From positions 1 to 34,342 of the forward strand of contig CAMAVB010000056.1 in the NCBI GenBank assembly GCA_945861465.1: a stretch of DNA of 34,342 bases, written 5' to 3'. The stretch is from Candidatus Kuenenia stuttgartensis. Lineage in GTDB: Bacteria > Planctomycetota > Planctomycetia > Planctomycetales > Planctomycetaceae. This document shows positions 7,586-15,685 of the stretch, piece after piece (position 1 is the first letter of the stretch; every line of letters starts with the position of its first letter). The position numbers and the translations under genes are program-made. The notes beneath the pieces were generated by a model, which was not told the origin of the DNA, searched no databases, and worked only from the letters and a program-made list of their open reading frames with translations.

Positions 7586-9535
7586 ATGCACACAGGGTCA
7601 GGACTACGCACCACCACGGCATGGCTCCTGATCGCGCTCGGTGCGAACGCTCAGGGGTTTCAAGTTCCGGAGGATGTCAGCTTCACTGCAGGAACCGACG
7701 GCACGGAACAGCGTTACGTGATCCTGTTGCCGGATCCATTTGACGTCAATGTTCCACATGATGTGATGATCGCTCTGCATGGGCACGGGTCGGATCGATG
7801 GCAGTTTGTCACTGACCAGCGACCCGAATGCCGGGGAGCCCGCGACATGGCTGCGCGGCGGAAGATGATTTTTGTGTCACCCGACTATCGAGCCAAAACG
7901 TCCTGGATGGGACCAGCCGCCGACGCCGATCTGCGGCAGATGCTCGATGAACTCAACGGTCGCTTTCGAATCCGCGATGTGGTGATCTCAGGCGGTTCGA
8001 TGGGTGGGACTTCGGCGCTCTCCTTTGCGGCGATGCATCCCGACTGCGTTGACGGCGTTGTGGCTCTCAACGGCACTGCAAATCTGATTGAGTACCCCAA
8101 TTTCAACGACGCACTCGCAGAATCGTACGGCGGAACGAAGACAGAAAAACCAGAAGTCTACCGCGAACGTTCAGCTGAGTTGTTCCCTGAACGCCTGACA
8201 CTGCCCGTTGCGGCGACCACCGGAGGCAACGATACGCTGGTGCCCCCGGACAGCACGCTGCGACTCCTGGCGGCCTTGAAAACGCTGGGGACTCCAGCCC
8301 TTTCCATTCATCGGCCGGACGGCGGGCATGAAACAGACTACGACGATACCGTGACTGCATTCCAGTTTGTGTTTGATCAGCTCGATGCAAAAGAGGCTGC
8401 GTCCGCCGCACCGGTACTCAGTTCCTTTCACAAGGAAACGACCGTCGTCTGTCTCGGCGACAGCGTCACTGGCGTCTATTATCACACGGGCGGTCATCGA
8501 GCCTTTCCAGAGATGCTGGAACTGGCTCTCAGGCAGATTAAGCCTGATGCCGCGCTGCACGTGATCAACGCGGGAATCAGCGGCCATACCACAACCGATG
8601 GGCTGGCGCGACTTGAACAGGATGTCCTGCAACATCATCCCACGCTCGTCACAATCAGCTTTGGACTGAACGATATGACGCGCGTGCCGCCCGAGCAGTT
8701 TCGCGCCAACCTTGAACAATTGATCGATCGCTGCCGCGTTTCACAATGTCTGGTTGTGCTCTGCACGCCCAACGCAGTGATCGACACGGAAAGTCGTCCG
8801 ATCAGCAGGCTGCGAGAATACTGCGAAATCGTTCGTGACGTGGGACGTATGAAAACAGTTGCTGTCTGTGATCAGTATGCGGCAGGCGAACGGCTGAGGG
8901 CTCGTGCCCCCTGGACATGGCGGCTGACGATGAGTGATGAGATTCACCCCAACATGGACGGCCACAAACGCATGGCGGAGGAACTTTGTCGCACCATCAG
9001 TGGCGCAAAAATTTCTTTGGATGCAATTCAACCTCCGCCCGCACTGGTCAGGACTCAAGTGCAACTGGCGGCTGGAAATCCCATCAAGGTACTCGCGATG
9101 GAACCCATGGGCTCGATGATCGCATCAGCCATTCAGCGACATGACCCCGGTGCCACAGTGGAAGTGACAATCTGGCCCGTTGCGGGAAAAACACTGGCTC
9201 AACTGGAACAGGGAGCAAAGGACCTCGTCCGTGCGATGAAACCTGACCTCGCTGTGCTCAGCATCCCTGCCAACGCTGTTGCTGTTGACGATGAACAACG
9301 TGTCCATGCAATTTCATGGATCATGAACTGGTCACTCAGCTTCGGCCATCAGGAATGGGACTGCATCGTCGTGCATCCGAATGTCGTCGATCCGAACGCT
9401 GATCCAGTCCAGGCGTCGGTGATCCGTAAACTGGCACGCGCCCAGCATCTGCAAGTAATCGAGCGAGAATCAGGTGACGCTTCGGATGCCGAGACGATCG
9501 TGCAAGCGTGGTTTCAGTCGCAGTTAAAGCGATAG
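7586..9535 (+). CDS. Secreted three-module esterase / SGNH hydrolase
   Basis: A 649-residue exported protein. The start at 7586 has AAGAGG upstream and is followed by a signal peptide (residues 1-23). Module 1 (about 35-270) is an alpha/beta hydrolase of the PHB-depolymerase/feruloyl-esterase type with GGSMGG (Ser138), GGND (Asp216) and GGHE (His248). Module 2 (about 283-475) is an SGNH hydrolase with GDS (Ser293), NAGISG, GLND (Asn362) and DEIHPN (Asp451, His454). Module 3 (about 499-649) resembles an SGNH fold by its pattern (AMEPMGSM in place of GDS, then VLSIPAN), but the catalytic residues are lacking. The substrate is probably an acylated polysaccharide or ester outside the cytoplasm; this is inference. 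It follows the FHA gene by 72 bp. Confidence 0.85.
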   Translation: MHTGSGLRTTTAWLLIALGANAQGFQVPEDVSFTAGTDGTEQRYVILLPDPFDVNVPHDVMIALHGHGSDRWQFVTDQRPECRGARDMAARRKMIFVSPDYRAKTSWMGPAADADLRQMLDELNGRFRIRDVVISGGSMGGTSALSFAAMHPDCVDGVVALNGTANLIEYPNFNDALAESYGGTKTEKPEVYRERSAELFPERLTLPVAATTGGNDTLVPPDSTLRLLAALKTLGTPALSIHRPDGGHETDYDDTVTAFQFVFDQLDAKEAASAAPVLSSFHKETTVVCLGDSVTGVYYHTGGHRAFPEMLELALRQIKPDAALHVINAGISGHTTTDGLARLEQDVLQHHPTLVTISFGLNDMTRVPPEQFRANLEQLIDRCRVSQCLVVLCTPNAVIDTESRPISRLREYCEIVRDVGRMKTVAVCDQYAAGERLRARAPWTWRLTMSDEIHPNMDGHKRMAEELCRTISGAKISLDAIQPPPALVRTQVQLAAGNPIKVLAMEPMGSMIASAIQRHDPGATVEVTIWPVAGKTLAQLEQGAKDLVRAMKPDLAVLSIPANAVAVDDEQRVHAISWIMNWSLSFGHQEWDCIVVHPNVVDPNADPVQASVIRKLARAQHLQVIERESGDASDAETIVQAWFQSQLKR

Positions 9536-9835
9536 CGCCGCTGGCTGGGACACGTGGCTGACAAGTTGTTTGAAATCCGTCCCCGCAGGACGAACACCGG
9601 TATTCGTGCCCGGCTGTTGCACGGGCTTCAGGCGTGAAGTATCACCCAGTCTCAGCGTGCAAACGCCGCACGTCTTGACGAAAACATCCGGCAAACTTCC
9701 GATTCGTGAGACATTCCAGTCGCATGAATCTTCTACTTGACCAGAATCGGTGCGGAGATAGACTTCGGATGCGCGATTTGTAGCCAAGGCTACATTCAGG
9801 AAGAATGGACACGAGTTGGGTTGGGAAGAATCTTT
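9536..9835. other. Intergenic region upstream of the metal importer
   Basis: No gene is supported. A minus-strand open frame (9541-9787) has no ribosome site and no recognisable domain, and looks like a repeat (it contains the palindrome-rich stretch around 9575-9640). The 3' part holds the palindrome at 9779-9794, a candidate operator. Confidence 0.45.
9779..9794. promoter_or_regulatory. Candidate metalloregulator operator
   Basis: TGTAGCCAAGGCTACA is a palindrome with 7-base arms and a 2-base centre, ending 41 bases before the start of the metal-binding lipoprotein gene. Size, symmetry and position resemble operators bound by DtxR/MntR- or Fur-family repressors. No regulator gene stands next to it. 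The assignment is inferred from position and symmetry only. Confidence 0.4.
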
Positions 9836-10879
9836 ATGCAGACAGTTCGCTCCACAGTTTCAATGGCGTCCTGGGAGCTGTGTCGATGGTCGAACCACCA
9901 GTTGTTTGCTGTCGTGCTGTCAGTTCTGCTGTCGGGTTGTCAGAAAGCGGCAGACATCGATCCGACTTCCGAATCAGATAACGCGCAACGGATCAAAGTG
10001 CTGGCGACGGTTGGGATGGTGGCGGACCTTGTGAAGCAGATCGGTGGCGAACACACCAACGTGCAGCAGCTCATGGGTCCAGGCGTTGACCCGCATCTCT
10101 ATAAAGCCACGCGCGACGACATGCAACAGATCATGCTGGCTGACATTGTGTTTTCGAGCGGCCTCATGCTGGAAGGTCGCCTCGAAGACACGCTCAACAA
10201 AGTTGGTGAAAAGCGCCCTGTGTTCGCGATCACAAGTCGCCTGCCTCCCGAAATGCTTCTTTCGCCGGATAGTGCGGGTGGGCATCCTGATCCGCATGTG
10301 TGGATGGACGTTGCGGCCTGGAGCAGTTGCATTGATGTCATTGAGGACGCTCTGAGTGGACATGATGCAGCTCATGCAGCCGACTTCAAAGCCAACGCCG
10401 TACCCCTGCGCACACAATTGCGAGCCCTGCATGAATACGGGCTGTCCTCGATTGCCTCGATTCCGCAATCCAACCGCATTTTGGTAACTTCGCACGATGC
10501 GTTCAGTTATTTTGGACGAGCCTACGGTTTGGAAGTTGTCGGCGTGCAGGGGCTTTCCACAGAATCTGAAGCGGGCCTGCAGCGTATCAATGAACTGGTC
10601 GATCTGCTTGTGGAACGAAAAGTGGCGGCCGTGTTTGTCGAGAGCAGCGTGCCGCAGAAGAACATGCTGGCGCTGATCGACGGTGCGAAATCCCGAGGCC
10701 ACGATGTCAGAGTCGGAGGCGAACTTTTTTCCGATGCGATGGGTGCTGAGGGTTCTTACGAAGGAACCTACGTCGGGATGCTCGACCACAATATCACAAC
10801 CGTCGCACGGGCACTGGGAGGATCAGTTCCCGCAGGCGGATTGCTGGAAAAATTAGCGGCAGTTAAGGAGCGGCCATGA
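9836..10879 (+). CDS. Metal ABC transporter, substrate-binding lipoprotein (TroA/ZnuA type)
   Basis: A 347-residue solute-binding lipoprotein of the cluster A-I family for Zn or Mn uptake. The start at 9836 is preceded by GGGAAG. A lipobox LLSGC puts the lipidated Cys at about residue 35. Metal ligands are His in GVDPHLYKAT, His in DPHVWMD, His in TSHDAFSYF and Asp in GELFSDAMG. This is the three-His-one-Asp set of TroA/ZnuA; Mn-specific PsaA-like proteins have Glu in the third place. Zn or mixed Mn/Zn/Fe use is therefore possible. It is first in a four-gene operon; the next gene overlaps it by 4 bases. Confidence 0.92.
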   Translation: MQTVRSTVSMASWELCRWSNHQLFAVVLSVLLSGCQKAADIDPTSESDNAQRIKVLATVGMVADLVKQIGGEHTNVQQLMGPGVDPHLYKATRDDMQQIMLADIVFSSGLMLEGRLEDTLNKVGEKRPVFAITSRLPPEMLLSPDSAGGHPDPHVWMDVAAWSSCIDVIEDALSGHDAAHAADFKANAVPLRTQLRALHEYGLSSIASIPQSNRILVTSHDAFSYFGRAYGLEVVGVQGLSTESEAGLQRINELVDLLVERKVAAVFVESSVPQKNMLALIDGAKSRGHDVRVGGELFSDAMGAEGSYEGTYVGMLDHNITTVARALGGSVPAGGLLEKLAAVKERP

Positions 10880-11664
10880 ACGCAACTTTGCCGCTTAATG
10901 CATCTTTGCCGCTGACGGTCAATGATCTGACCGTCGCATGGCATCGCAAGCCCGTGATCTGGGATGTGGATCTTGAAGTGCAGCCGGGGCAGCTTGTCGG
11001 CGTTGTCGGACCGAACGGAGCCGGAAAGAGCACGCTGCTGAAGGCAATCATGGATCTTGTCCCCAAAGCGTCGGGACGTGTCGGGATCTTCGGACAGTCC
11101 TACCGGCAGAGTCGTCATCGAGTTGGTTATGTTCCGCAGCGAGAGAGTGTCGACTGGGATTTTCCCATCAGCGTGCTCGATGTTGTCACGATGGGGCTGT
11201 ATGGAAAAATTGGCTGGTGTATGCCGGTTCGCCGCAAGCATCGTGATATCGCGCGGCTGGCGTTGGAACAAGTGGGCATCAGTGAACTTGCGAATCGTCA
11301 GATCAGCCAGCTTTCCGGCGGTCAGCAGCAGCGCACGTTTCTGGCTCGTGCATTGGTGCAGGATGCGGATTTGTATCTGATGGATGAACCGTTTGCGGCG
11401 GTCGATGCGGCGACCGAAAAAGCCATAGTGGAGATTCTGCGCGGAATGCGGAAGGCCGGAAAAACGGCGCTGGTTATTCATCATGATCTGCCGACTGTGC
11501 CGGAGTATTTTGATTCGGTGGTCCTGCTCAACATGCGCGTCGTAGCCAGCGGCCCGACGAAGGATGTGTTCACTCGCGAAAATCTCGAACGCACTTACGG
11601 CGGTCGGTTGACGCTTCTCGACGAAGCCACCGAAGCCATGCGCCGACGGGAGCGAACACTGTGA
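10876..11664 (+). CDS. Metal ABC transporter, ATP-binding protein
   Basis: A 262-residue ATPase of the metal importer (TroB/MntB/ZnuC group). Walker A is VGPNGAGKST, the Q-loop region is GYVPQRESVDWDFP (the PQ...DW.FP pattern typical of this family), the ABC signature is LSGGQQQR, Walker B is LYLMDEPFA and the switch is VIHHDL. The start codon overlaps the stop of the binding-protein gene (ATGA), and its stop overlaps the next permease start, so translational coupling is expected. Confidence 0.95.
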   Translation: MNATLPLNASLPLTVNDLTVAWHRKPVIWDVDLEVQPGQLVGVVGPNGAGKSTLLKAIMDLVPKASGRVGIFGQSYRQSRHRVGYVPQRESVDWDFPISVLDVVTMGLYGKIGWCMPVRRKHRDIARLALEQVGISELANRQISQLSGGQQQRTFLARALVQDADLYLMDEPFAAVDAATEKAIVEILRGMRKAGKTALVIHHDLPTVPEYFDSVVLLNMRVVASGPTKDVFTRENLERTYGGRLTLLDEATEAMRRRERTL

Positions 11665-13244
11665 TTGTGTGGCTGATTCTCCTGAGTGTATTCGCCAGCG
11701 GCGTGCAGAGCGTTCCGAGCATACCTGGTTCCGCAGCTGTGGATTTCAGATTTCAGATTTCAGATTTCAAATCGCTTCCGTCGTCACTTGCGATTGCAGA
11801 ATCCCTGACCAATCGCTCAATCTCATGGCCGGAATGGGGGCAATGGAAGCGAGTTCTCCTGCTTCAGGATTATAACACGCGGGTCGTGATGACGGGGACC
11901 GGATTACTGGGCTTAGCAGCAGGCCTCGTGGGCAGTTTTACGTTGCTTCGCCGCCGCGCGCTCATGGGCGATGCGCTCAGTCATGCTACGCTGCCGGGTG
12001 TGGGGCTGGCGTTTCTCCTTGCGCCGTTTCTGGGACTCGATGGAAAATCACTGCCGGTTCTGCTGACAGGTGCGGCCTTGAGCGGCATCCTGGGAGTCCT
12101 GGCGATTCTGTATATTCGCAATCTGACACGCTTGAAAGAAGACGCGGCGCTAGGGATCGTGCTCAGCGTTTTCTTCGGGGCGGGCATCGCCATTCTGACG
12201 ATCGTACAGCAGGTTCCGTCAGGCCATGCGGCGGGACTGGAATCGTTCATCTACGGCAAGACGGCTTCGATGATTGCGAGCGATGCCCGACTCATCGCGA
12301 TCGCCGGCTCACTCGCCGTGGTCATGATCGCACTTATGTACAAGGAGCTCACGCTGCTGTGCTTCGACGAAGGTTTTGCAGCGTCGCGCGGGTATCCGGT
12401 GCTGTTCCTCGATCTGTTGCTCATGGCGCTGGTTGTCATCGTGACCATCATTGGCCTGCAGGCCGTGGGGTTGGTGCTGATGATCGCATTGCTGGTAATC
12501 CCTGCCGCAGCGGCGCGATTCTGGACGCATGACCTGAAACGCATGATGCTGATTTCATCCGGCATCGGTGGTGTCGGCGGACTCGCAGGATCGGCGATGA
12601 GCGCCGTGTTTCCAAATCTGCCGTCCGGTGCCATGATCGTGATCGTCTGCAGCAGTTTGTTTTTCTTCAGCATGCTGTTCGGCCGCTCACGCGGCGTGCT
12701 GGTTCGAATCGCGCGGCGCTGGGAACTGAATCGCAAAGTCGATCGGCAGCACCTGCTGCGGGGAATGTACGAATTGCTGGAGGCACGCGACGCGGCGCCA
12801 GGCCCGGCGGAAATCGGCGTTCCGTTATCGGAGTTGCTGGCGATGCGAACATGGTCTTCGTTTCGACTGCTGCGGCAGATCGAACGCTGTCGCCGCCAGG
12901 GTCTGCTCGGGCGTAAAGCTGACGGCGGTCTTTCGCTGACGGTCGCTGGCCTCGCGGAAGCCTCACGGCTAGCACACGAGCATCGTCTTTGGGAATTGTA
13001 TCTGATCACTCAGGCCGACGTCGCGCCGGGGCGCGTGGATCAGGCGGCAGACGCCATTGAGCACGTGCTGGAACCGGAACTCATTGCGCAACTGGAACAA
13101 CTCCTCGCTCAACAGCTGACTTCGCGCGGTGTGGTCGCCAGCCCGCATCCGCTGGAATCCTCCGCCGGGCTGCGAACGGCCGGGCTGCAAGGGGTGTCCG
13201 GGAACATTTCGCAGCCGCCCTTTTTGAAGGGGCGGATGCCATGA
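11661..13244 (+). CDS. Metal ABC transporter permease with C-terminal DtxR/MntR-like domain
   Basis: A 527-residue protein; plain permeases of this family are about 280-300. Residues 1-60 are an extension with a hydrophobic start and a segment encoded by four ATTTCAR heptamers (FRFQISDFK). Residues about 70-345 are an ABC-3 family permease with RRRALMGDALSHATLPG near its start and 8-9 hydrophobic segments. Residues about 355-500 look like a DtxR/MntR-type winged helix (VPLSELLAM, RQIERCRRQGLLGRK, LSLTVAGLAEA) followed by the dimerisation segment (EHRLWELYLI, DAIEHVLEPEL). The last 25 residues are loosely composed. The domain may let the permease sense cytoplasmic metal. Confidence 0.9.
   Translation: MIVWLILLSVFASGVQSVPSIPGSAAVDFRFQISDFKSLPSSLAIAESLTNRSISWPEWGQWKRVLLLQDYNTRVVMTGTGLLGLAAGLVGSFTLLRRRALMGDALSHATLPGVGLAFLLAPFLGLDGKSLPVLLTGAALSGILGVLAILYIRNLTRLKEDAALGIVLSVFFGAGIAILTIVQQVPSGHAAGLESFIYGKTASMIASDARLIAIAGSLAVVMIALMYKELTLLCFDEGFAASRGYPVLFLDLLLMALVVIVTIIGLQAVGLVLMIALLVIPAAAARFWTHDLKRMMLISSGIGGVGGLAGSAMSAVFPNLPSGAMIVIVCSSLFFFSMLFGRSRGVLVRIARRWELNRKVDRQHLLRGMYELLEARDAAPGPAEIGVPLSELLAMRTWSSFRLLRQIERCRRQGLLGRKADGGLSLTVAGLAEASRLAHEHRLWELYLITQADVAPGRVDQAADAIEHVLEPELIAQLEQLLAQQLTSRGVVASPHPLESSAGLRTAGLQGVSGNISQPPFLKGRMP
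11743..11770. repeat. ATTTCAG heptamer repeat inside the permease gene
   Basis: Four near-perfect heptamers (ATTTCAG three times, then ATTTCAA) lie within the N-terminal extension of the permease. The motif resembles the AT-rich core of repeat R3. It is translated as a short FRFQISDFK segment ahead of the first conserved membrane helix. Confidence 0.7.
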
Positions 13245-14566
13245 ACGAACCTGTCGGGTTGTCATGGGACTACGACGGCTGGATTGTGCTCGCCGGGATG
13301 CTGTGTGCCGTCGCCGCATCGTTGCCCGGAAATTTTCTGCTGTTGCGCCGCATGAGTCTGCTCGGTGACGCCATCAGTCATGCGATCCTGCCAGGCCTGG
13401 CCGTGGCATTTTTCGTCAGCGAAAGCCGATCCAGTCTGCCCATGTTTCTGGGAGCTGTGATTGTCGGAATTCTGACGGCACTGTTTACTGAATGGATTCG
13501 CAACTTCGGCGACGTCGATGAGGGCGCGTCGATGGGTGTCGTCTTTACGACTCTGTTCGCCATCGGACTGGTGATGATCGTGCAGGCGGCAGATCATGTC
13601 GATCTCGATCCCGGCTGCGTACTGTACGGCGCGATTGAAGCGACGCCATATGACCTGATCAAAGTCGCGGAGCTGGAAATTCCACGCGTCGTGATTGTAT
13701 TGGGCATCGTGACGGTGATCAATCTGCTGTTTGTGTTGCTGTTCTTCAAAGAACTGAAACTCAGTGCCTTTGATCCGGCGTTAGCGACGAGCATCGGATT
13801 CAGCTCGCGGTTAATGCACTATCTGCTGATGGTCATTGTGGCCGTGACGGCGGTGGCCAGTTTCGAAACGGCAGGCAACATTCTCGTAGTGGCCATGTTT
13901 GTGGTACCGCCCGCAACCGCGTTTCTGCTGACAAAACGTCTGGGGATGATGATTTTTTGCAGCACAATAATCGCAGTTCTTTCAGCTGTTTGCGGACATC
14001 TGTCGGCGGTCCTGGTGCCGCATGTCTTTGGATTTCGAAGTACCAGCACGTCAGGAATGATGGCGCTCTGTGCGGGGGCGTTGTTCTTTGTCGCGTCGCT
14101 TGTTTCGCCTCGCAACGGCGTCATCGTGCGGGTTGTGCGCCGACAAAAGCTGGCACTGCGAATTCTGTCCGAAGATCTGATTGCGTTATTGTACAGGATG
14201 GACGAACGTGCGCGAGATTGTACCGTGTCGGTCCAGAAGCTCAGTTCGATACTGCTGGCTCGCCCGTGGCTGGCGGCATGGTTGATGAACGGACACGTAC
14301 GTACGGGCCATGTGATTCCGTCAGAGACCGGGTTTCGGCTCACGGATGCGGGGCGTCACCTGGGATCGGTCCTGGTCCGTTCGCACCGCTTGTGGGAACA
14401 GTATCTGGTGTCGGAAGGCGGCGTCGCAGTGGACCGAATTCACGGTCAGGCAGAAAAACTGGAACACTTCACGAACCGCGAACTCCGCGATCGCCTGGAT
14501 GAGGTCACGGCAGCCCCATCGACCGATCCCCACGGTCGCCGAATTCCCTCTGAACGCACGAATTAG
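13241..14566 (+). CDS. Second metal ABC transporter permease with C-terminal DtxR/MntR-like domain
   Basis: A 441-residue permease that starts inside the stop of the first permease (ATGA overlap). Residues about 10-295 form the ABC-3 membrane domain with RRMSLLGDAISHAILPG and 8-9 hydrophobic segments. Residues about 305-441 again resemble DtxR/MntR: a helix-turn-helix-like section (VSVQKLSSILL), TDAGRHLGSVLVRSHRLWEQYLV, then HGQAEKLEHFTNRELRDRLDEV and DPHGRRIP, the last being a signature at the end of the DtxR dimerisation domain. Two different permeases imply a heterodimeric channel as in TroCD. It ends the operon, followed by a strong hairpin. Confidence 0.9.
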   Translation: MNEPVGLSWDYDGWIVLAGMLCAVAASLPGNFLLLRRMSLLGDAISHAILPGLAVAFFVSESRSSLPMFLGAVIVGILTALFTEWIRNFGDVDEGASMGVVFTTLFAIGLVMIVQAADHVDLDPGCVLYGAIEATPYDLIKVAELEIPRVVIVLGIVTVINLLFVLLFFKELKLSAFDPALATSIGFSSRLMHYLLMVIVAVTAVASFETAGNILVVAMFVVPPATAFLLTKRLGMMIFCSTIIAVLSAVCGHLSAVLVPHVFGFRSTSTSGMMALCAGALFFVASLVSPRNGVIVRVVRRQKLALRILSEDLIALLYRMDERARDCTVSVQKLSSILLARPWLAAWLMNGHVRTGHVIPSETGFRLTDAGRHLGSVLVRSHRLWEQYLVSEGGVAVDRIHGQAEKLEHFTNRELRDRLDEVTAAPSTDPHGRRIPSERTN

Positions 14567-14594
14567 TACTCTGTCACGGATTCATTGAATGGGT

Positions 14595-14660
14595 TGTGTG
14601 CCACTGGCTGTGCCAGTGCGCCCCTTTTGCAGGGAGCACTGGCAGAGCCAGTGGCACACA
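14595..14660. repeat. Perfect-arm hairpin, possible terminator of the metal importer operon
   Basis: The arms TGTGTGCCACTGGC and GCCAGTGGCACACA are perfect 14-base complements with a second inner pair (TGCCAGTGC / GCACTGGCA) and a short loop. It stands 28 bases after the second permease stop. There is no T-run, so it is not a classical intrinsic terminator; it is probably a dispersed palindrome that may still stop transcription or protect the mRNA end. Confidence 0.6.
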
Positions 14661-14717
14661 TCAATATACGACTGACCCAGCATTAGTACCATTTCAGGCT
14701 TGAAAAAAGGGGGCATC

Positions 14718-15419
14718 GTGGAACTTGATCGTCTACGTCGTGAAATCTGCTTTGAAGCCGCTCGACTGATGAGTACGCGCAAGGAAACCAACTACACGCA
14801 GGCGAAATGGCGCGCAGCAAGATCGCTCACGCGGAGTTATATTCCGCCGGAAGCGCTGCCGACAGACTTTGAGATTCGTCAGTCGCTGCAACAGCTTGTC
14901 GCGGCCGATGGCGAATTCCGGGCCGACGCCGATCCGAACGCAGAAAATCGCCGCTATTACTATTTTCTGTCCCTGCTGTTGCCGCTGGATCGTGTTCGTC
15001 AGGATCGCGATTTTCATCCGGAAGGAGACGTGCTGTACCACAGCCTGCAGGTTTTTGAACTGGCACGCGAAAAATTTCCATGGGACGAAGAACTACTACT
15101 GGCGGCACTGCTGCATGATGTCGGCAAGGGCATCGATCCGATGGACCACATCACGGCCGGACTTGCGGTGCTGGATGGCTACATCTCTGAGCGAACAAAA
15201 TGGCTCATCGAAAATCACGGACTGGCCCAGCGTGTGCATGATGGAACGGCGGGTATTCGGGCAAGACGCCGACTGACAAATTCGGAAGACCACGAAGCTC
15301 TCGACACGCTTGCCGCCTGCGACCGCGAAGGCCGAATCCCAGGCCGTGTGGTCTGTTCGGCGGAGGAAGCGGTTGAATACATTCGACAACTGGAAGCAGA
15401 CAACCAAGGTAACGCATAG
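14718..15419 (+). CDS. HD-domain phosphohydrolase-like protein
   Basis: A 233-residue protein. The start is set at GTG 14718, with AAAAAAGGGGG upstream; a TTG six codons earlier is also open. An HD domain covers about residues 95-180: His in YHSLQVFELA, the HD pair in LLHDVGKGIDPMDH and a downstream Asp-rich segment, the metal ligands of this superfamily. Such domains hydrolyse nucleotides or phosphoesters, often cAMP-, (p)ppGpp- or tRNA-related substrates; which one is not visible. The N-terminal 90 residues show no known domain. It stands alone, between the metal importer and an aminotransferase. Confidence 0.75.
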   Translation: MELDRLRREICFEAARLMSTRKETNYTQAKWRAARSLTRSYIPPEALPTDFEIRQSLQQLVAADGEFRADADPNAENRRYYYFLSLLLPLDRVRQDRDFHPEGDVLYHSLQVFELAREKFPWDEELLLAALLHDVGKGIDPMDHITAGLAVLDGYISERTKWLIENHGLAQRVHDGTAGIRARRRLTNSEDHEALDTLAACDREGRIPGRVVCSAEEAVEYIRQLEADNQGNA

Positions 15420-15481
15420 TTCGACTGTCCCAGATCCAACTACGCGACCGCATCCAGCTCGCCTGCAATGGCGTGGGCTAA

Positions 15482-15560
15482 AGGCGAGCGGGGGATGTCA
15501 ATCTCCTGATGTTGTTACAAATGACATGAAAATCAGGGCACTTACGTACCCCGCTCGCCT
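15482..15560. repeat. Inverted-repeat element with GGCGAGCGG ends (R6-like)
   Basis: AAGGCGAGCGGGG on the left and CCCCGCTCGCCTT on the right form the ends of a stretch of about 80 bp in the gap between the HD-domain gene and the aminotransferase gene. The ends resemble those of R6 at 18906-19029. The core is different. No gene is seen in 15420-15685. Confidence 0.65.
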
Positions 15561-15685
15561 TCAAATCCCTTGTTTCTCCCCTGAATTCCGCGTTTTTCGC
15601 TTCCGTCTGGCAGCATTGGCGAAAAACAGCTAAATAGCATCTTCAATTCCCCTGCTTTTCCGGCGCGATGACATGGAGGTCACCT

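Noticed and set aside
9524-9787. Minus-strand open frame of 87 codons overlapping the end of the hydrolase gene
   Set aside because: No ribosome site and no domain; looks like a translated intergenic repeat, and it overlaps the importer operator region.
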